The notes beneath the pieces are model-generated. The model was not told where the DNA came from. It saw only the letters and a program-made list of their open reading frames with translations, and made no database searches. Source: Taibaiella chishuiensis (GTDB lineage: Bacteria; Bacteroidota; Bacteroidia; Chitinophagales; Chitinophagaceae). Taken from it: a stretch of DNA of 64,000 nt. The DNA lies in the NCBI RefSeq assembly GCF_003014535.1, contig NZ_PYGD01000001.1, forward strand, positions 186,001 to 250,000. Direction: 5' to 3'. Below, in pieces: positions 7,934-16,393 of the stretch. Both the position numbers and the translations under genes were made by a program. The first letter of the stretch is position 1; each line of letters opens with the position of its first letter.

Positions 7934-9280
7934 ATGAAACTATTATTAGAAAACGCGCATATCGAAGGAATCAGGTATTACGAAGCCTACCGTAAACACG
8001 GCGGTTACCGCAGTGTGGAAAAGGCTTTGAAAATGACGCCTGATGAAATTGTGGAAGAAGTGAAAAAGAGCGGCCTGCGTGGTCGCGGTGGCGCCGGTTT
8101 CCCTACCGGCATGAAATGGAGCTTCCTGGCCAAACCCGAAGGTGTGCCCCGCCACCTGGTATGTAACGCCGACGAATCGGAGCCCGGTACGTTTAAAGAC
8201 CGCTACCTGATGGAGTTCCTGCCCCACCTGCTCATCGAAGGCCTGATCGTGTCTTCCTTTGCACTGGGTTCTAATGCAACCTATATCTATATCCGCGGCG
8301 AATATGCCTGGATCCCCGATATACTGGAACAGGCTATAGCCGAAGCAAAAAACAATGGCTGGCTGGGTAAGAATATCCAGAACAGCGGTTTCGATTGCGA
8401 GATCTATGTACAACGCGGCGGCGGCGCCTATATCTGCGGCGAAGAGACGGCGCTGATCGAATCGCTGGAAGGTAAAAGGGGCAATCCCCGTATCAAACCG
8501 CCCTTCCCGGCCATTGCCGGTTTGTGGATGCGCCCTACCGTGGTCAACAATGTAGAGACCCTGGCAGCCGTAGTGCCGATTATCAATATGGGTGGCGAGG
8601 AATATGGCAAGCTCGGCGTAGGCCGTTCTACCGGTACCAAGCTGATGTCGGCTTGTGGCAACCTCAACAAACCCGGCGTATACGAAATCCCCTTCGACCT
8701 TACAGTTGAAGAATTTATATTCAGCGATGAGTACTGTGGTGGTATTCCCAACGGTAAAAGGCTCAAAGCCTGTATCCCGGGCGGCTCTTCCGTACCCATC
8801 CTGCCTACCAACCTGTTGCTGAAAGATTCCAAGGGGGAGGCCCGCCAGATGAATTACGAAAGTCTTTCGGAAGGCGGTTTTGCCACCGGCACCATGCTGG
8901 GTTCCGGCGGTTTTATCGTGCTGGACGAAGACCAGTGCGTGGTACGGCATACCATGTCGCTGGCCCGCTTCTATAATCACGAAAGCTGCGGACAATGTTC
9001 GCCTTGCCGCGAGGGTACGGGCTGGATGTATAAGATTCTTAAAAACATCGAATACGGTAAAGGCCGGAAAGAAGACATCGACCTGCTCTGGGATATCCAG
9101 CGCCGGATCGAAGGCAATACCATCTGCCCGCTGGGCGATGCGGCTGCATGGCCGGTAGCGGCTGCGATCCGTCACTTCAGGGACGAATTCGAATGGCATA
9201 TCGATCACGCCGAAGAAGCACAGACCCGTAATTTTGGACTGGCGCATTACGCTGATCCGTTGCCGGTGGTTACTGCGTAG
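7934..9280 (+). CDS. nuoF: NADH-quinone oxidoreductase subunit F
   Basis: 448-aa NADH- and FMN-binding subunit, the electron entry point of complex I. The nucleotide/flavin region is GLRGRGGAGFPTGMKW near residues 50-65, with CNADESEPGTFKDR after it. The [4Fe-4S] cluster N3 ligands are in SCGQCSPCREGTGW and the later TICPLGDAAAWP. FMN contacts lie in GGGAYICGEETALIESLEG. Length and order of motifs are canonical. Confidence 0.96.
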   Translation: MKLLLENAHIEGIRYYEAYRKHGGYRSVEKALKMTPDEIVEEVKKSGLRGRGGAGFPTGMKWSFLAKPEGVPRHLVCNADESEPGTFKDRYLMEFLPHLLIEGLIVSSFALGSNATYIYIRGEYAWIPDILEQAIAEAKNNGWLGKNIQNSGFDCEIYVQRGGGAYICGEETALIESLEGKRGNPRIKPPFPAIAGLWMRPTVVNNVETLAAVVPIINMGGEEYGKLGVGRSTGTKLMSACGNLNKPGVYEIPFDLTVEEFIFSDEYCGGIPNGKRLKACIPGGSSVPILPTNLLLKDSKGEARQMNYESLSEGGFATGTMLGSGGFIVLDEDQCVVRHTMSLARFYNHESCGQCSPCREGTGWMYKILKNIEYGKGRKEDIDLLWDIQRRIEGNTICPLGDAAAWPVAAAIRHFRDEFEWHIDHAEEAQTRNFGLAHYADPLPVVTA

Positions 9281-9332
9281 GTAAAATGAAGTATACCAGT
9301 TGCAGCAAATAGATTCAACAAGTTAAGTTTTC

Positions 9333-9347
9333 CGCAGCGACGCTGCG
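9333..9347. repeat. CGCAGCG/CGCTGCG palindrome
   Basis: Perfect 15-base palindrome CGCAGCGACGCTGCG in the 110-base gap between nuoF and nuoG. Related CGCTGCGAG palindromes occur at 44524-44564, 44625-44654 and 51626-51651, all between genes, suggesting a dispersed REP-like family. Confidence 0.6.
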
Positions 9348-9390
9348 AGACAATAATCAAGATTAGCGTTGCCGTATTAAAGAGATAAAG

Positions 9391-10476
9391 ATGGCTGATA
9401 ATATTAAAGTAACCATTGATAATATAACGATAGACGTTGCCCCCGGCACTACTATCCTGGAGGCCGCCCGCCAGATCGGCGGCGAAGTAGCGCCTCCGAC
9501 TATGTGTTATTACAGCAAACTGAAAGGCAGCGGCGGTAAATGCCGTACCTGCCTGGTAGAGGTGAGCAAAGGTTCGGAAAAAGATCCGAGGCCTATGCCG
9601 AAGCTGGTAGCCAGCTGCCGTACCGGCGTTATGGACGGTATGGAAGTAAAGAGCATGACATCGGATAAGGTGATCGACGCCCGTAAAGGTGTTACCGAAT
9701 TCCTGCTGCTCAACCACCCGCTCGATTGCCCCGTATGCGACCAGGCCGGCGAATGCCACCTGCAGGACCTGAGCTACGAAAACGGCAGTGCCGATACACG
9801 CTTCGAATTCGAGCGCCGCACCTTCGAACCCGAAGATATCGGCCCGAACATCCAGCTGCATATGAACCGTTGTATCATGTGCTTCCGCTGCGTATTTACC
9901 GCCGACCAGCTCACCAATACCCGCGAACACGGTATCCTCGACCGCGGCGATCATGCCCGTATCAGTACCTGCATCAGCAAAGCCCTGGACAACGAGTTTA
10001 TCGGCAACGTGATCGACGTATGCCCGGTAGGCGCCTTAACCGACAAAACATTCCGCTTTAAGAACAGGGTATGGTTTACCAAACCGGTAGACGCCCACCG
10101 CGATTGCCCTACCTGCTCCGGTAAAGCCCGCTTGTGGATGCGTGGCGAAGAGGTATTCCGCGTTACTGCCCGTAAGGACGAATGGGGTGAAGTAGAAGAA
10201 TGGATCTGTAATACCTGCCGTTTCGAAACCAAAGATGCCAAAGACTGGGTAGTAGAAGGACCAACGAAAGTAAACCGCCACAGCGTAATCTCTCAGGGGC
10301 ATTATGCCGGCAAAGTGGGTACGGCCAAACAACCGGTACTGATCGACAAGGTAATCGGCAAACAACCGAAACTGACCTTCGATATCCATTCCGAAAGCGA
10401 GGTGAATAAACCTAATATACATTTAAGCCAGATCGAAGGGCCAGCCCATTCGGACGACTTTAATACCCCGGGATAA
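9391..10476 (+). CDS. nuoG: NADH-quinone oxidoreductase subunit G, short form
   Basis: 361-aa iron-sulfur subunit. Residues 1-100 are a ferredoxin-like domain with [2Fe-2S] ligands C39, C51, C54, C76. The His-Cys3 motif for cluster N5 is H109, C113, C116, C122. The N4 cluster ligands are in RCIMCFRCV and the later VCPVGALTDK. A further Cys set (DCPTCSGKA, ICNTCRF) lies near residues 233-280. Classical NuoG continues for 300-500 residues as a molybdopterin-oxidoreductase-like domain, which is absent; the protein ends about 80 residues after the last Cys pair. The stop is followed by a normal gap and nuoH, with no remnant of the missing domain, so this looks like a native short form rather than a recent truncation. 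Confidence 0.93.
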   Translation: MADNIKVTIDNITIDVAPGTTILEAARQIGGEVAPPTMCYYSKLKGSGGKCRTCLVEVSKGSEKDPRPMPKLVASCRTGVMDGMEVKSMTSDKVIDARKGVTEFLLLNHPLDCPVCDQAGECHLQDLSYENGSADTRFEFERRTFEPEDIGPNIQLHMNRCIMCFRCVFTADQLTNTREHGILDRGDHARISTCISKALDNEFIGNVIDVCPVGALTDKTFRFKNRVWFTKPVDAHRDCPTCSGKARLWMRGEEVFRVTARKDEWGEVEEWICNTCRFETKDAKDWVVEGPTKVNRHSVISQGHYAGKVGTAKQPVLIDKVIGKQPKLTFDIHSESEVNKPNIHLSQIEGPAHSDDFNTPG

Positions 10477-10556
10477 GCCCGGAGGTATGCTGCCGCCTGA
10501 ATTTAATAGGAAACGGCAGACCATAAAATTTATATTCTTTTTACATTTGCGCCATC

Positions 10557-11639
10557 ATGCTTTTATTATCAATTGACTGGATATTTATTATCGAAAAAGT
10601 GGCCCTGATCCTCGTGATCATCCTGGCCTCTTTCGGCATTGCCGCCTATGCAACCTGGGGCGAGCGTAAAGTCGCTGCCATTATGCAGGACAGGATCGGC
10701 CCGGCCCGCGCCGGTATATTCGGCCTGCTGCAGCCCCTGGCCGACGGTGGTAAGCTGTTCTTTAAAGAAGAGATCGTACCCGACCGTTCTACCAAAACCT
10801 TATTTATCCTCGGACCCGCCCTGTTTATGATCACGGCATTGATGACCAGTGCCGTAATTCCCTGGGGCCCCGATTTTACCATCAGCACCGATAGCGGCAT
10901 CCGTACCGTATCCCTGCAGGTAGCCGATATCAATATCGGTATCCTCTACATCTTCGGCGTAGTGAGCCTGGGTATCTACGGCGTTATGCTGGGTGGCTGG
11001 TCTTCCAACAATAAATTCTCCCTGTTAAGCGCCATCCGTGCGGCTTCCCAGTCCATCTCCTACGAGCTGGCTATGGGGCTTAGCCTGATTGCGGTACTGA
11101 TGCTTACCGGTTCTTTAAGCCTCCGCGACATCGTATCCCAGCAGCATGGCTTCTGGCAGGACGGTTATTTCAGCTGGAACTTTTTCAAACAACCGGTTGC
11201 CTTCCTGGTATTCCTGGTGTGTACGTTTGCCGAACTGAACCGTGCCCCATTCGATATGCCCGAGTGCGAAAGCGAACTGAACATGGGTTACCACCAGGAG
11301 TATTCCTCCATGAAGCTGGGCCTGTACCTTTTTGCCGAGTATATCAATATGTTTATCAGCTCTGCCGTACTGTCTACCGTATTCTTTGGCGGCTATAACT
11401 TCCCCTGGATGGACCAGGTAGCCAGCGCCGTACCTTCCGGCCTGTTCTCCCTGATCTGTGTGAGTGTACTGATGATCAAAGTGATCGGGTTTATCCTGTT
11501 CTTTATGTTTATCCGCTGGACCCTGCCGCGTTTCCGTTATGACCAGCTGCTGAACCTGGGCTGGAAGGGACTGATTCCTCTGGCCCTGCTGAACCTGGTG
11601 ATTACCGGTGGTGTGATTTTATTCTTCTTTAATAAATAA
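10557..11639 (+). CDS. nuoH: NADH-quinone oxidoreductase subunit H
   Basis: 360-aa membrane subunit that connects the quinone site to the proton pumps, with eight or nine helices. Signatures are ERKVAAIMQDRIGPARAG, LADGGKLFFKEEI, and the loop AELNRAPFDMPECESELNMG, whose acidic residues form part of the E-channel. The length is typical. The start ATG at 10557 precedes a clean first helix. Confidence 0.96.
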   Translation: MLLLSIDWIFIIEKVALILVIILASFGIAAYATWGERKVAAIMQDRIGPARAGIFGLLQPLADGGKLFFKEEIVPDRSTKTLFILGPALFMITALMTSAVIPWGPDFTISTDSGIRTVSLQVADINIGILYIFGVVSLGIYGVMLGGWSSNNKFSLLSAIRAASQSISYELAMGLSLIAVLMLTGSLSLRDIVSQQHGFWQDGYFSWNFFKQPVAFLVFLVCTFAELNRAPFDMPECESELNMGYHQEYSSMKLGLYLFAEYINMFISSAVLSTVFFGGYNFPWMDQVASAVPSGLFSLICVSVLMIKVIGFILFFMFIRWTLPRFRYDQLLNLGWKGLIPLALLNLVITGGVILFFFNK

Positions 11640-11678
11640 GTTTTAAATAGTCCTGCTGCAGGACAAGGAGTGTGCATT

Positions 11679-12200
11679 ATGCAATTAACAAAAAGAGCCG
11701 TTAACGTAGACAGGAGCCCAATGACACTGGGCGAAAAGATCTATCTGCCGGCTATCGCCAAGGGATTAAAAATTACCATGGGCCACATCTTCAAGAAGAA
11801 GGCCACTGTAAGCTACCCGGAACAAACCCGTCCGTTCAGCCCGGTATTCCGTGGCCTGCATGTACTGAACCGCGACGAGCAGGGCCGGGAAAAATGTACC
11901 GCCTGCGGACTTTGCGCCCTGGCCTGTCCTGCCGAAGCTATTACTATGGAAGCGGCCGAACGTAAAAAAGGCGAAGAGCACCTGTACCGCGAAGAAAAAT
12001 ATGCCGCCCGTTACGAGATCAATATGCTGCGTTGTATTTTCTGCGGTTATTGCGAGGAAGCTTGTCCGAAAGATGCCGTATACCTGAGCGAGACCATTAT
12101 GCCCTCCAATTACAGTCGCGACTATTTTATCTATAAGAAAGAAGACCTGCTGATTACCGAGGAGCAAATGAAAAAACGTGCAGCGACCGGTAAAGGCTAA
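11679..12200 (+). CDS. nuoI: NADH-quinone oxidoreductase subunit I
   Basis: 173-aa 8Fe ferredoxin-type subunit with two [4Fe-4S] motifs for clusters N6a and N6b: CTACGLCALACPAEAI and CIFCGYCEEACPKDAV. It relays electrons from NuoG to NuoB. The start is set at ATG 11679, which lies 8 bases behind a good ribosome-binding sequence (ACAAGGAG, 11663-11670). A GTG at 11670 in the same frame falls inside that sequence and is unlikely. Confidence 0.95.
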   Translation: MQLTKRAVNVDRSPMTLGEKIYLPAIAKGLKITMGHIFKKKATVSYPEQTRPFSPVFRGLHVLNRDEQGREKCTACGLCALACPAEAITMEAAERKKGEEHLYREEKYAARYEINMLRCIFCGYCEEACPKDAVYLSETIMPSNYSRDYFIYKKEDLLITEEQMKKRAATGKG

Positions 12201-12284
12201 GGCTTTTACCCGATCAACCGATTTTAATTAAAAACAAAGCTTTACGAAGTCATTCAATAAACATCTCTTCCGGGATATCCGTTT

Positions 12285-12803
12285 ATGCATCTACACGAAA
12301 TACTCTTCTGGTTTTTATCCTTTATGGCCATCGTTTGCGCGCTGGGTGTTATCCTCAGCCGCAACCCGGTAAAAAGCGTATTATTCCTGATCGCTACTTT
12401 CTTTTCCATTTCTGGGCACTATGTATTGATGAACGCCCAGTTCCTGGCCGTAGTCAATATCATCGTTTACGCAGGCGCCATTATGGTACTGTTCCTGTTC
12501 GTGATCATGCTCATGAATCTCAACGCCGATGCCGAACCGCAAAAGAGCCGGTTGGTGCAGATGGCGGCGGTGCTGAGCGGCGGCGCGCTTTTCCTGGTGA
12601 TCATTGCGGCCTTACGTACCGTAGACCTGAATAATAAAGCCATGATTACCAGCGAGGGCGACCTTGGCCTGATCCACAACCTGGGCATGGTGCTGTTTAA
12701 AGAATATGTACTGCCCTTCGAGTTGAGCAGTGTGCTGTTCCTCGCCGCCATGGTCGGCGCGATGGTAATTGGTAAAAAAGAAGAAGTGATCCAGAATCCA
12801 TAA
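12285..12803 (+). CDS. nuoJ: NADH-quinone oxidoreductase subunit J
   Basis: 172-aa integral membrane subunit with five predicted helices. Recognisable blocks are [20 protein letters not shown] and the conserved helix [20 protein letters not shown], whose pi-bulge controls coupling in complex I. It sits between nuoI and nuoK as usual. The protein ends in a Lys/Glu-rich tail. Confidence 0.95.
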   Translation: MHLHEILFWFLSFMAIVCALGVILSRNPVKSVLFLIATFFSISGHYVLMNAQFLAVVNIIVYAGAIMVLFLFVIMLMNLNADAEPQKSRLVQMAAVLSGGALFLVIIAALRTVDLNNKAMITSEGDLGLIHNLGMVLFKEYVLPFELSSVLFLAAMVGAMVIGKKEEVIQNP

Positions 12804-12832
12804 GTTATTACTCACGTAAAAAAGTACAAGCT

Positions 12833-13132
12833 GTGCCTATACAATATTATTTATTCCTGAGTCTTGCCCTGTTCTCCATCGGGATCATGGGGGTGCTGAT
12901 GCGCCGTAATGCGATCATCGTATTTATGTGCATCGAGCTGATGTTGAATGCCGTGAACCTGCTGATGGTTGCCTTCAGTAAAATGTATGGCAATGCCGAT
13001 GCCCAGATCTTTGTATTCTTTATTATGGTGGTTGCCGCGGCAGAGGTTGCCGTGGGCTTGGCCATCATCGTCATGATGTACCGTAAGGTGCATTCGGTAG
13101 ATATTAATATCCTGAACAGGTTAAAACACTAA
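12833..13132 (+). CDS. nuoK: NADH-quinone oxidoreductase subunit K
   Basis: 99-aa three-helix subunit homologous to MrpC. The two membrane glutamates required for proton transfer are seen in [19 protein letters not shown] and [14 protein letters not shown]. The start is a GTG at 12833, beginning the first helix ([16 protein letters not shown]). Separated from nuoL by a small unrelated ORF. Confidence 0.95.
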   Translation: MPIQYYLFLSLALFSIGIMGVLMRRNAIIVFMCIELMLNAVNLLMVAFSKMYGNADAQIFVFFIMVVAAAEVAVGLAIIVMMYRKVHSVDINILNRLKH

Positions 13133-13150
13133 ACAAAAATTATACGGGGT

Positions 13151-13435
13151 ATGAAGTTTGAATTTGAGGTAGGCGCTAAAGAAAAACATACCGTATCCTT
13201 TCGTTTCAATAAGTTCTGGGGTGGTCTTAAAATCAAAGTAGATGGAGAGACGAAGGTTTCTGATTTCAGAATGTATTCCCCCGGGCTGGTCGAAACGTAC
13301 AGGCTTATAGTAGGTGTTCAGGAAAGTTATGAGGTCAGGATAGATAAAATCAGGCCGCAGTTTTTTGCTGGGTTTCGATCCAACGAATACAAGGTCTACC
13401 TTAATGACATGCTTTACAAGTCGTATAAAGATTAA
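13151..13435 (+). CDS. Small beta-rich protein of unknown function
   Basis: 94-aa protein, 18 bases after nuoK. It alternates charged and hydrophobic residues in a beta-sheet pattern, with two similar halves: EFEVGAKEKHTVSFRFNKFW and VGVQESYEVRIDKIRPQFF. The segment KIKVDGETKVSDFRMYS looks like a strand-turn-strand. There is no signal peptide or membrane helix, so it is probably cytoplasmic. The pattern (G-x-x-E-x-H-x-V, then VDG) vaguely recalls FAIM1-type beta-sandwiches, but this is only an impression. Its base composition is more AT-rich than the nuo genes on either side, suggesting a later insertion into the operon. Confidence 0.65.
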   Translation: MKFEFEVGAKEKHTVSFRFNKFWGGLKIKVDGETKVSDFRMYSPGLVETYRLIVGVQESYEVRIDKIRPQFFAGFRSNEYKVYLNDMLYKSYKD

Positions 13436-13507
13436 TTACTAAAATACTAACCATACGAATTACCTGGTATCAATAATATATAAAGTCCGTTCGGACTCAT
13501 CTGGTTT

Positions 13508-15397
13508 ATGAAAGATTTAGTTTACTTAGTTCCGTTGTTCCCGCTTATTGGCTTTTTAATTAACGGCTTGTTCTGGAAGTCGATGCCCAAAAAGGTATCC
13601 GGTGTCCTGGCAAGCGCCGCCATGCTGGCATCCTTTGCCGTTTCGCTGGGTATCTTTTTCGAGATCAAAGGCAACCCGGCAGCAGCGGGCGTCGTACACC
13701 TGTTCGATTTTATTAAGTCCGGAACCGTAAATATTCCTTTCGCCTTCCAGGTCGATGCCCTGTCGTCCCTGTTCCTGCTGATCATTACCGGCGTGGGCTT
13801 CCTGATCCATGTGTATTCTACCTCGTATATGCACGACGATCCGGGCTTTACTAAATACTTTGCTTACCTCAACTTCTTCGTATTTGCGATGCTGCTGCTC
13901 GTACTGGGCGCCAACTATGTGATTATGTTCATAGGCTGGGAAGGCGTGGGCCTTGCCTCTTACCTGCTGATCGGCTTCTGGTACAAACGCCGCGACTATA
14001 CCAATGCCTCCAAGAAAGCCTTTATCATGAACCGTATCGGTGATCTGGGTTTCCTGGTAGGTATGTTCCTCACCCTGTATCATTTCGGTACCGCCAGTTA
14101 TGGCGAACTGTTCCCGCAACTGGCTCATGGTATGCCGGCCAATATTTCTTCCGGTACCATGAATGCTATTGCCATCTGTTTCTTTATCGGTGCGATGGGT
14201 AAGAGTGCCCAAATCCCGCTGTACACCTGGCTGCCCGATGCGATGGCCGGTCCGACACCGGTATCGGCCCTGATCCACGCAGCTACCATGGTTACCGCCG
14301 GTATCTATATGATCGCCCGCAGCAGTGCAGTGTACAACCTCGCGCCTGTAGCCCAGAACCTGGTAGCCATTATCGGCCTGGCCACCGCCCTGTTTGCCGC
14401 TACCATCGCCTTAAAACAATACGATATCAAGAAAGTACTGGCCTACTCTACCGTAAGCCAGCTGGGTTATATGTTCCTGGCCCTGGGCGTAGGCTCTTAT
14501 ACCGGCGCTGTGTTCCACGTTATGACGCACGCCTTCTTCAAAGCCCTGTTGTTCCTGGGTTCCGGTTCGGTAATCCATGCCATGGGCGGCGAACAGGACC
14601 TGCGTAAAATGGGCGGCCTGGGTAAATACATGCGTATTACACAGATCACCTTCTTATTGGGTTGCCTGGCTATTGCCGGTATCCCGGGCTTCTCCGGCTT
14701 CTTCTCCAAAGATGAGATCCTGGCCGCAGCCTATTCCAGGAACCCGGTATTCTATTACCTGGGCCTGGCCGGCGCACTCATGACTGCCTTTTACATGTTC
14801 CGTTTATACTTCTTCACCTTTACCGGCAGCTTCCGCGGTACGCACGAGCAGGAACATCACCTGCACGAAAGCCCGGCAGCGATGACCCTGCCGCTCATCG
14901 TCCTGGCGATCCTGTCTGTAGTGGGTGGTTATATCGGTCTGCCCGAAGTATTCAGCGAGCACCATATGCTGGGCGAATACCTGGCGCCGGTGGTACAGAA
15001 TTTTGACGTACACCACCTGAGCCACGAAACCGAGTGGATGCTGATGGGTATATCCGTTACCCTGATCGTGATCATGATCGTGATGGCTGCGGTAATGTGT
15101 AAAAAACCGAACTTTAAAGAGAATACCGGTATCGCTAAAGTACTGGAAAATAAATGGTACGTAGACGAGTTGTATGACAATGCCATAGTGAAACCCTTGA
15201 AAGGCCTGGCCTGCCTGCTGGATAAATATGCGGAACGCAGTGGTATAGACGGCATCGTAAACGGCGTAGGCCGCCTGGTAAACTGGGGTAGCGGCCGTTT
15301 GCGCCTGCTGCAGAACGGACAGGTAGGAACCTATATCTTTGCGATGGTAGTGGGTGTGATCCTGCTTTTTGTAGTGGGCTTATTCCTGGCGGTGTAA
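13508..15397 (+). CDS. nuoL: NADH-quinone oxidoreductase subunit L
   Basis: 629-aa antiporter-like proton-pumping subunit at the distal end of the membrane arm, ending in the lateral helix and anchoring helix. Conserved features are FIGWEGVGLASYLLIGFWY with the key Glu, GKSAQIPLYTWLPDAMAGP with the pumping Lys, and VSALIHAATMVTAGIYM. Helices continue to the C-terminus (YIFAMVVGVILLFVVG). The length is typical. The stop is 1 base from the next, non-nuo, ORF. Confidence 0.96.
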   Translation: MKDLVYLVPLFPLIGFLINGLFWKSMPKKVSGVLASAAMLASFAVSLGIFFEIKGNPAAAGVVHLFDFIKSGTVNIPFAFQVDALSSLFLLIITGVGFLIHVYSTSYMHDDPGFTKYFAYLNFFVFAMLLLVLGANYVIMFIGWEGVGLASYLLIGFWYKRRDYTNASKKAFIMNRIGDLGFLVGMFLTLYHFGTASYGELFPQLAHGMPANISSGTMNAIAICFFIGAMGKSAQIPLYTWLPDAMAGPTPVSALIHAATMVTAGIYMIARSSAVYNLAPVAQNLVAIIGLATALFAATIALKQYDIKKVLAYSTVSQLGYMFLALGVGSYTGAVFHVMTHAFFKALLFLGSGSVIHAMGGEQDLRKMGGLGKYMRITQITFLLGCLAIAGIPGFSGFFSKDEILAAAYSRNPVFYYLGLAGALMTAFYMFRLYFFTFTGSFRGTHEQEHHLHESPAAMTLPLIVLAILSVVGGYIGLPEVFSEHHMLGEYLAPVVQNFDVHHLSHETEWMLMGISVTLIVIMIVMAAVMCKKPNFKENTGIAKVLENKWYVDELYDNAIVKPLKGLACLLDKYAERSGIDGIVNGVGRLVNWGSGRLRLLQNGQVGTYIFAMVVGVILLFVVGLFLAV

Positions 15398-15398
15398 G

Positions 15399-16334
15399 AT
15401 GAGAAAAGTTTTTTTATTGTCTTTTTTGCTCATCAATGGTGTTGCATTTGGACAAAGAGATACGGTTAAAACATTCTATGACTATGCATTGAGACCAGTA
15501 ACAGAAGCCAATGCGCGGTCCTACAAACTGGTTTATAAAAAAGGCGAACGCTGGGTAGCAGACGAATACCTGGTCAAAGGTAAAATTTTGATCAAAAGCA
15601 TCAGTTACTCCGTATTGGATTCGGTAAGAGATGGGAATTTCACCTCTTACTACAAAAACGGTAACGTAGAACAAGAGGGAATCTATTCCGCCAATATAAA
15701 AACCGGGCCATGGCGTTACTGGACCGAGAACGGCAAACTGGAGTCCGAAGTCAATTATTTGAGCAACCTGGATACGATCGTTAAGGTGATGAGGGAAGAT
15801 AGTATTGTGAGACGACTGGTGATCGAAACGGCTTGGCAATACCAAAGGAAGAACTATGAAGGTATAAAGGACGGTATATGCAAATGGTATCACCCCAATG
15901 GAGTACAGAGTTCGGAAGAGTTCTATAAACACGGTAAAATTGTGCATGCGCGGTACTGGAACGAAAAGAAGATAGAAGAAACTTTTCCATTAGTTGATTT
16001 TTACGATGACAACGACCGGAGTTTCTATTACAACGGCGACTTAAATGAGTTCTTACGGCAATCGATCGTTTATCCAAAGAAGGCCTTGGAACAACAGCTT
16101 GAGGGTAATGTCAGGATTAAATTTAACATCGATAAAGAAGGAAAAATAGGAGGGCTATACGTGACTTATGCCACAGACAATATATTTAAAGACGAAGCAG
16201 TCAGGGTATTAAAACTGACAAGCGGATCATGGTATTTAAGATTGAATCATAACAGGTGGTGGGACAAACGATGGAGTTCCGGTGATACCAAATTTTTCAC
16301 AACAATTCCATTCAATCTGCCAGTTCAACAATAA
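15399..16334 (+). CDS. Secreted MORN-repeat protein with TonB C-terminal domain
   Basis: 311-aa protein with a signal peptide (about residues 1-18, ending AFGQ). The central part has MORN/YwqK-like repeats: RDGNFTSYYKNGNVEQEG, GPWRYWTENGKLESE, DGICKWYHPNGVQSSEE. The C-terminal third resembles a TonB C-terminal domain: LRQSIVYPKKALEQQLEGNV, then RIKFNIDKEGKIGG. No transmembrane anchor or Pro-rich spacer is present, so it is unlikely to be a classical energy transducer; such proteins are common and uncharacterised in Bacteroidetes. It starts 1 base after the nuoL stop and separates nuoL from nuoM. Its DNA is noticeably more AT-rich than its neighbours, which suggests acquisition. Confidence 0.75.
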   Translation: MRKVFLLSFLLINGVAFGQRDTVKTFYDYALRPVTEANARSYKLVYKKGERWVADEYLVKGKILIKSISYSVLDSVRDGNFTSYYKNGNVEQEGIYSANIKTGPWRYWTENGKLESEVNYLSNLDTIVKVMREDSIVRRLVIETAWQYQRKNYEGIKDGICKWYHPNGVQSSEEFYKHGKIVHARYWNEKKIEETFPLVDFYDDNDRSFYYNGDLNEFLRQSIVYPKKALEQQLEGNVRIKFNIDKEGKIGGLYVTYATDNIFKDEAVRVLKLTSGSWYLRLNHNRWWDKRWSSGDTKFFTTIPFNLPVQQ

Positions 16335-16393
16335 TGGACAGGGCTGAACGCCATGATCCAGATAACATATAAACACACAGTTCAATTATAAAA

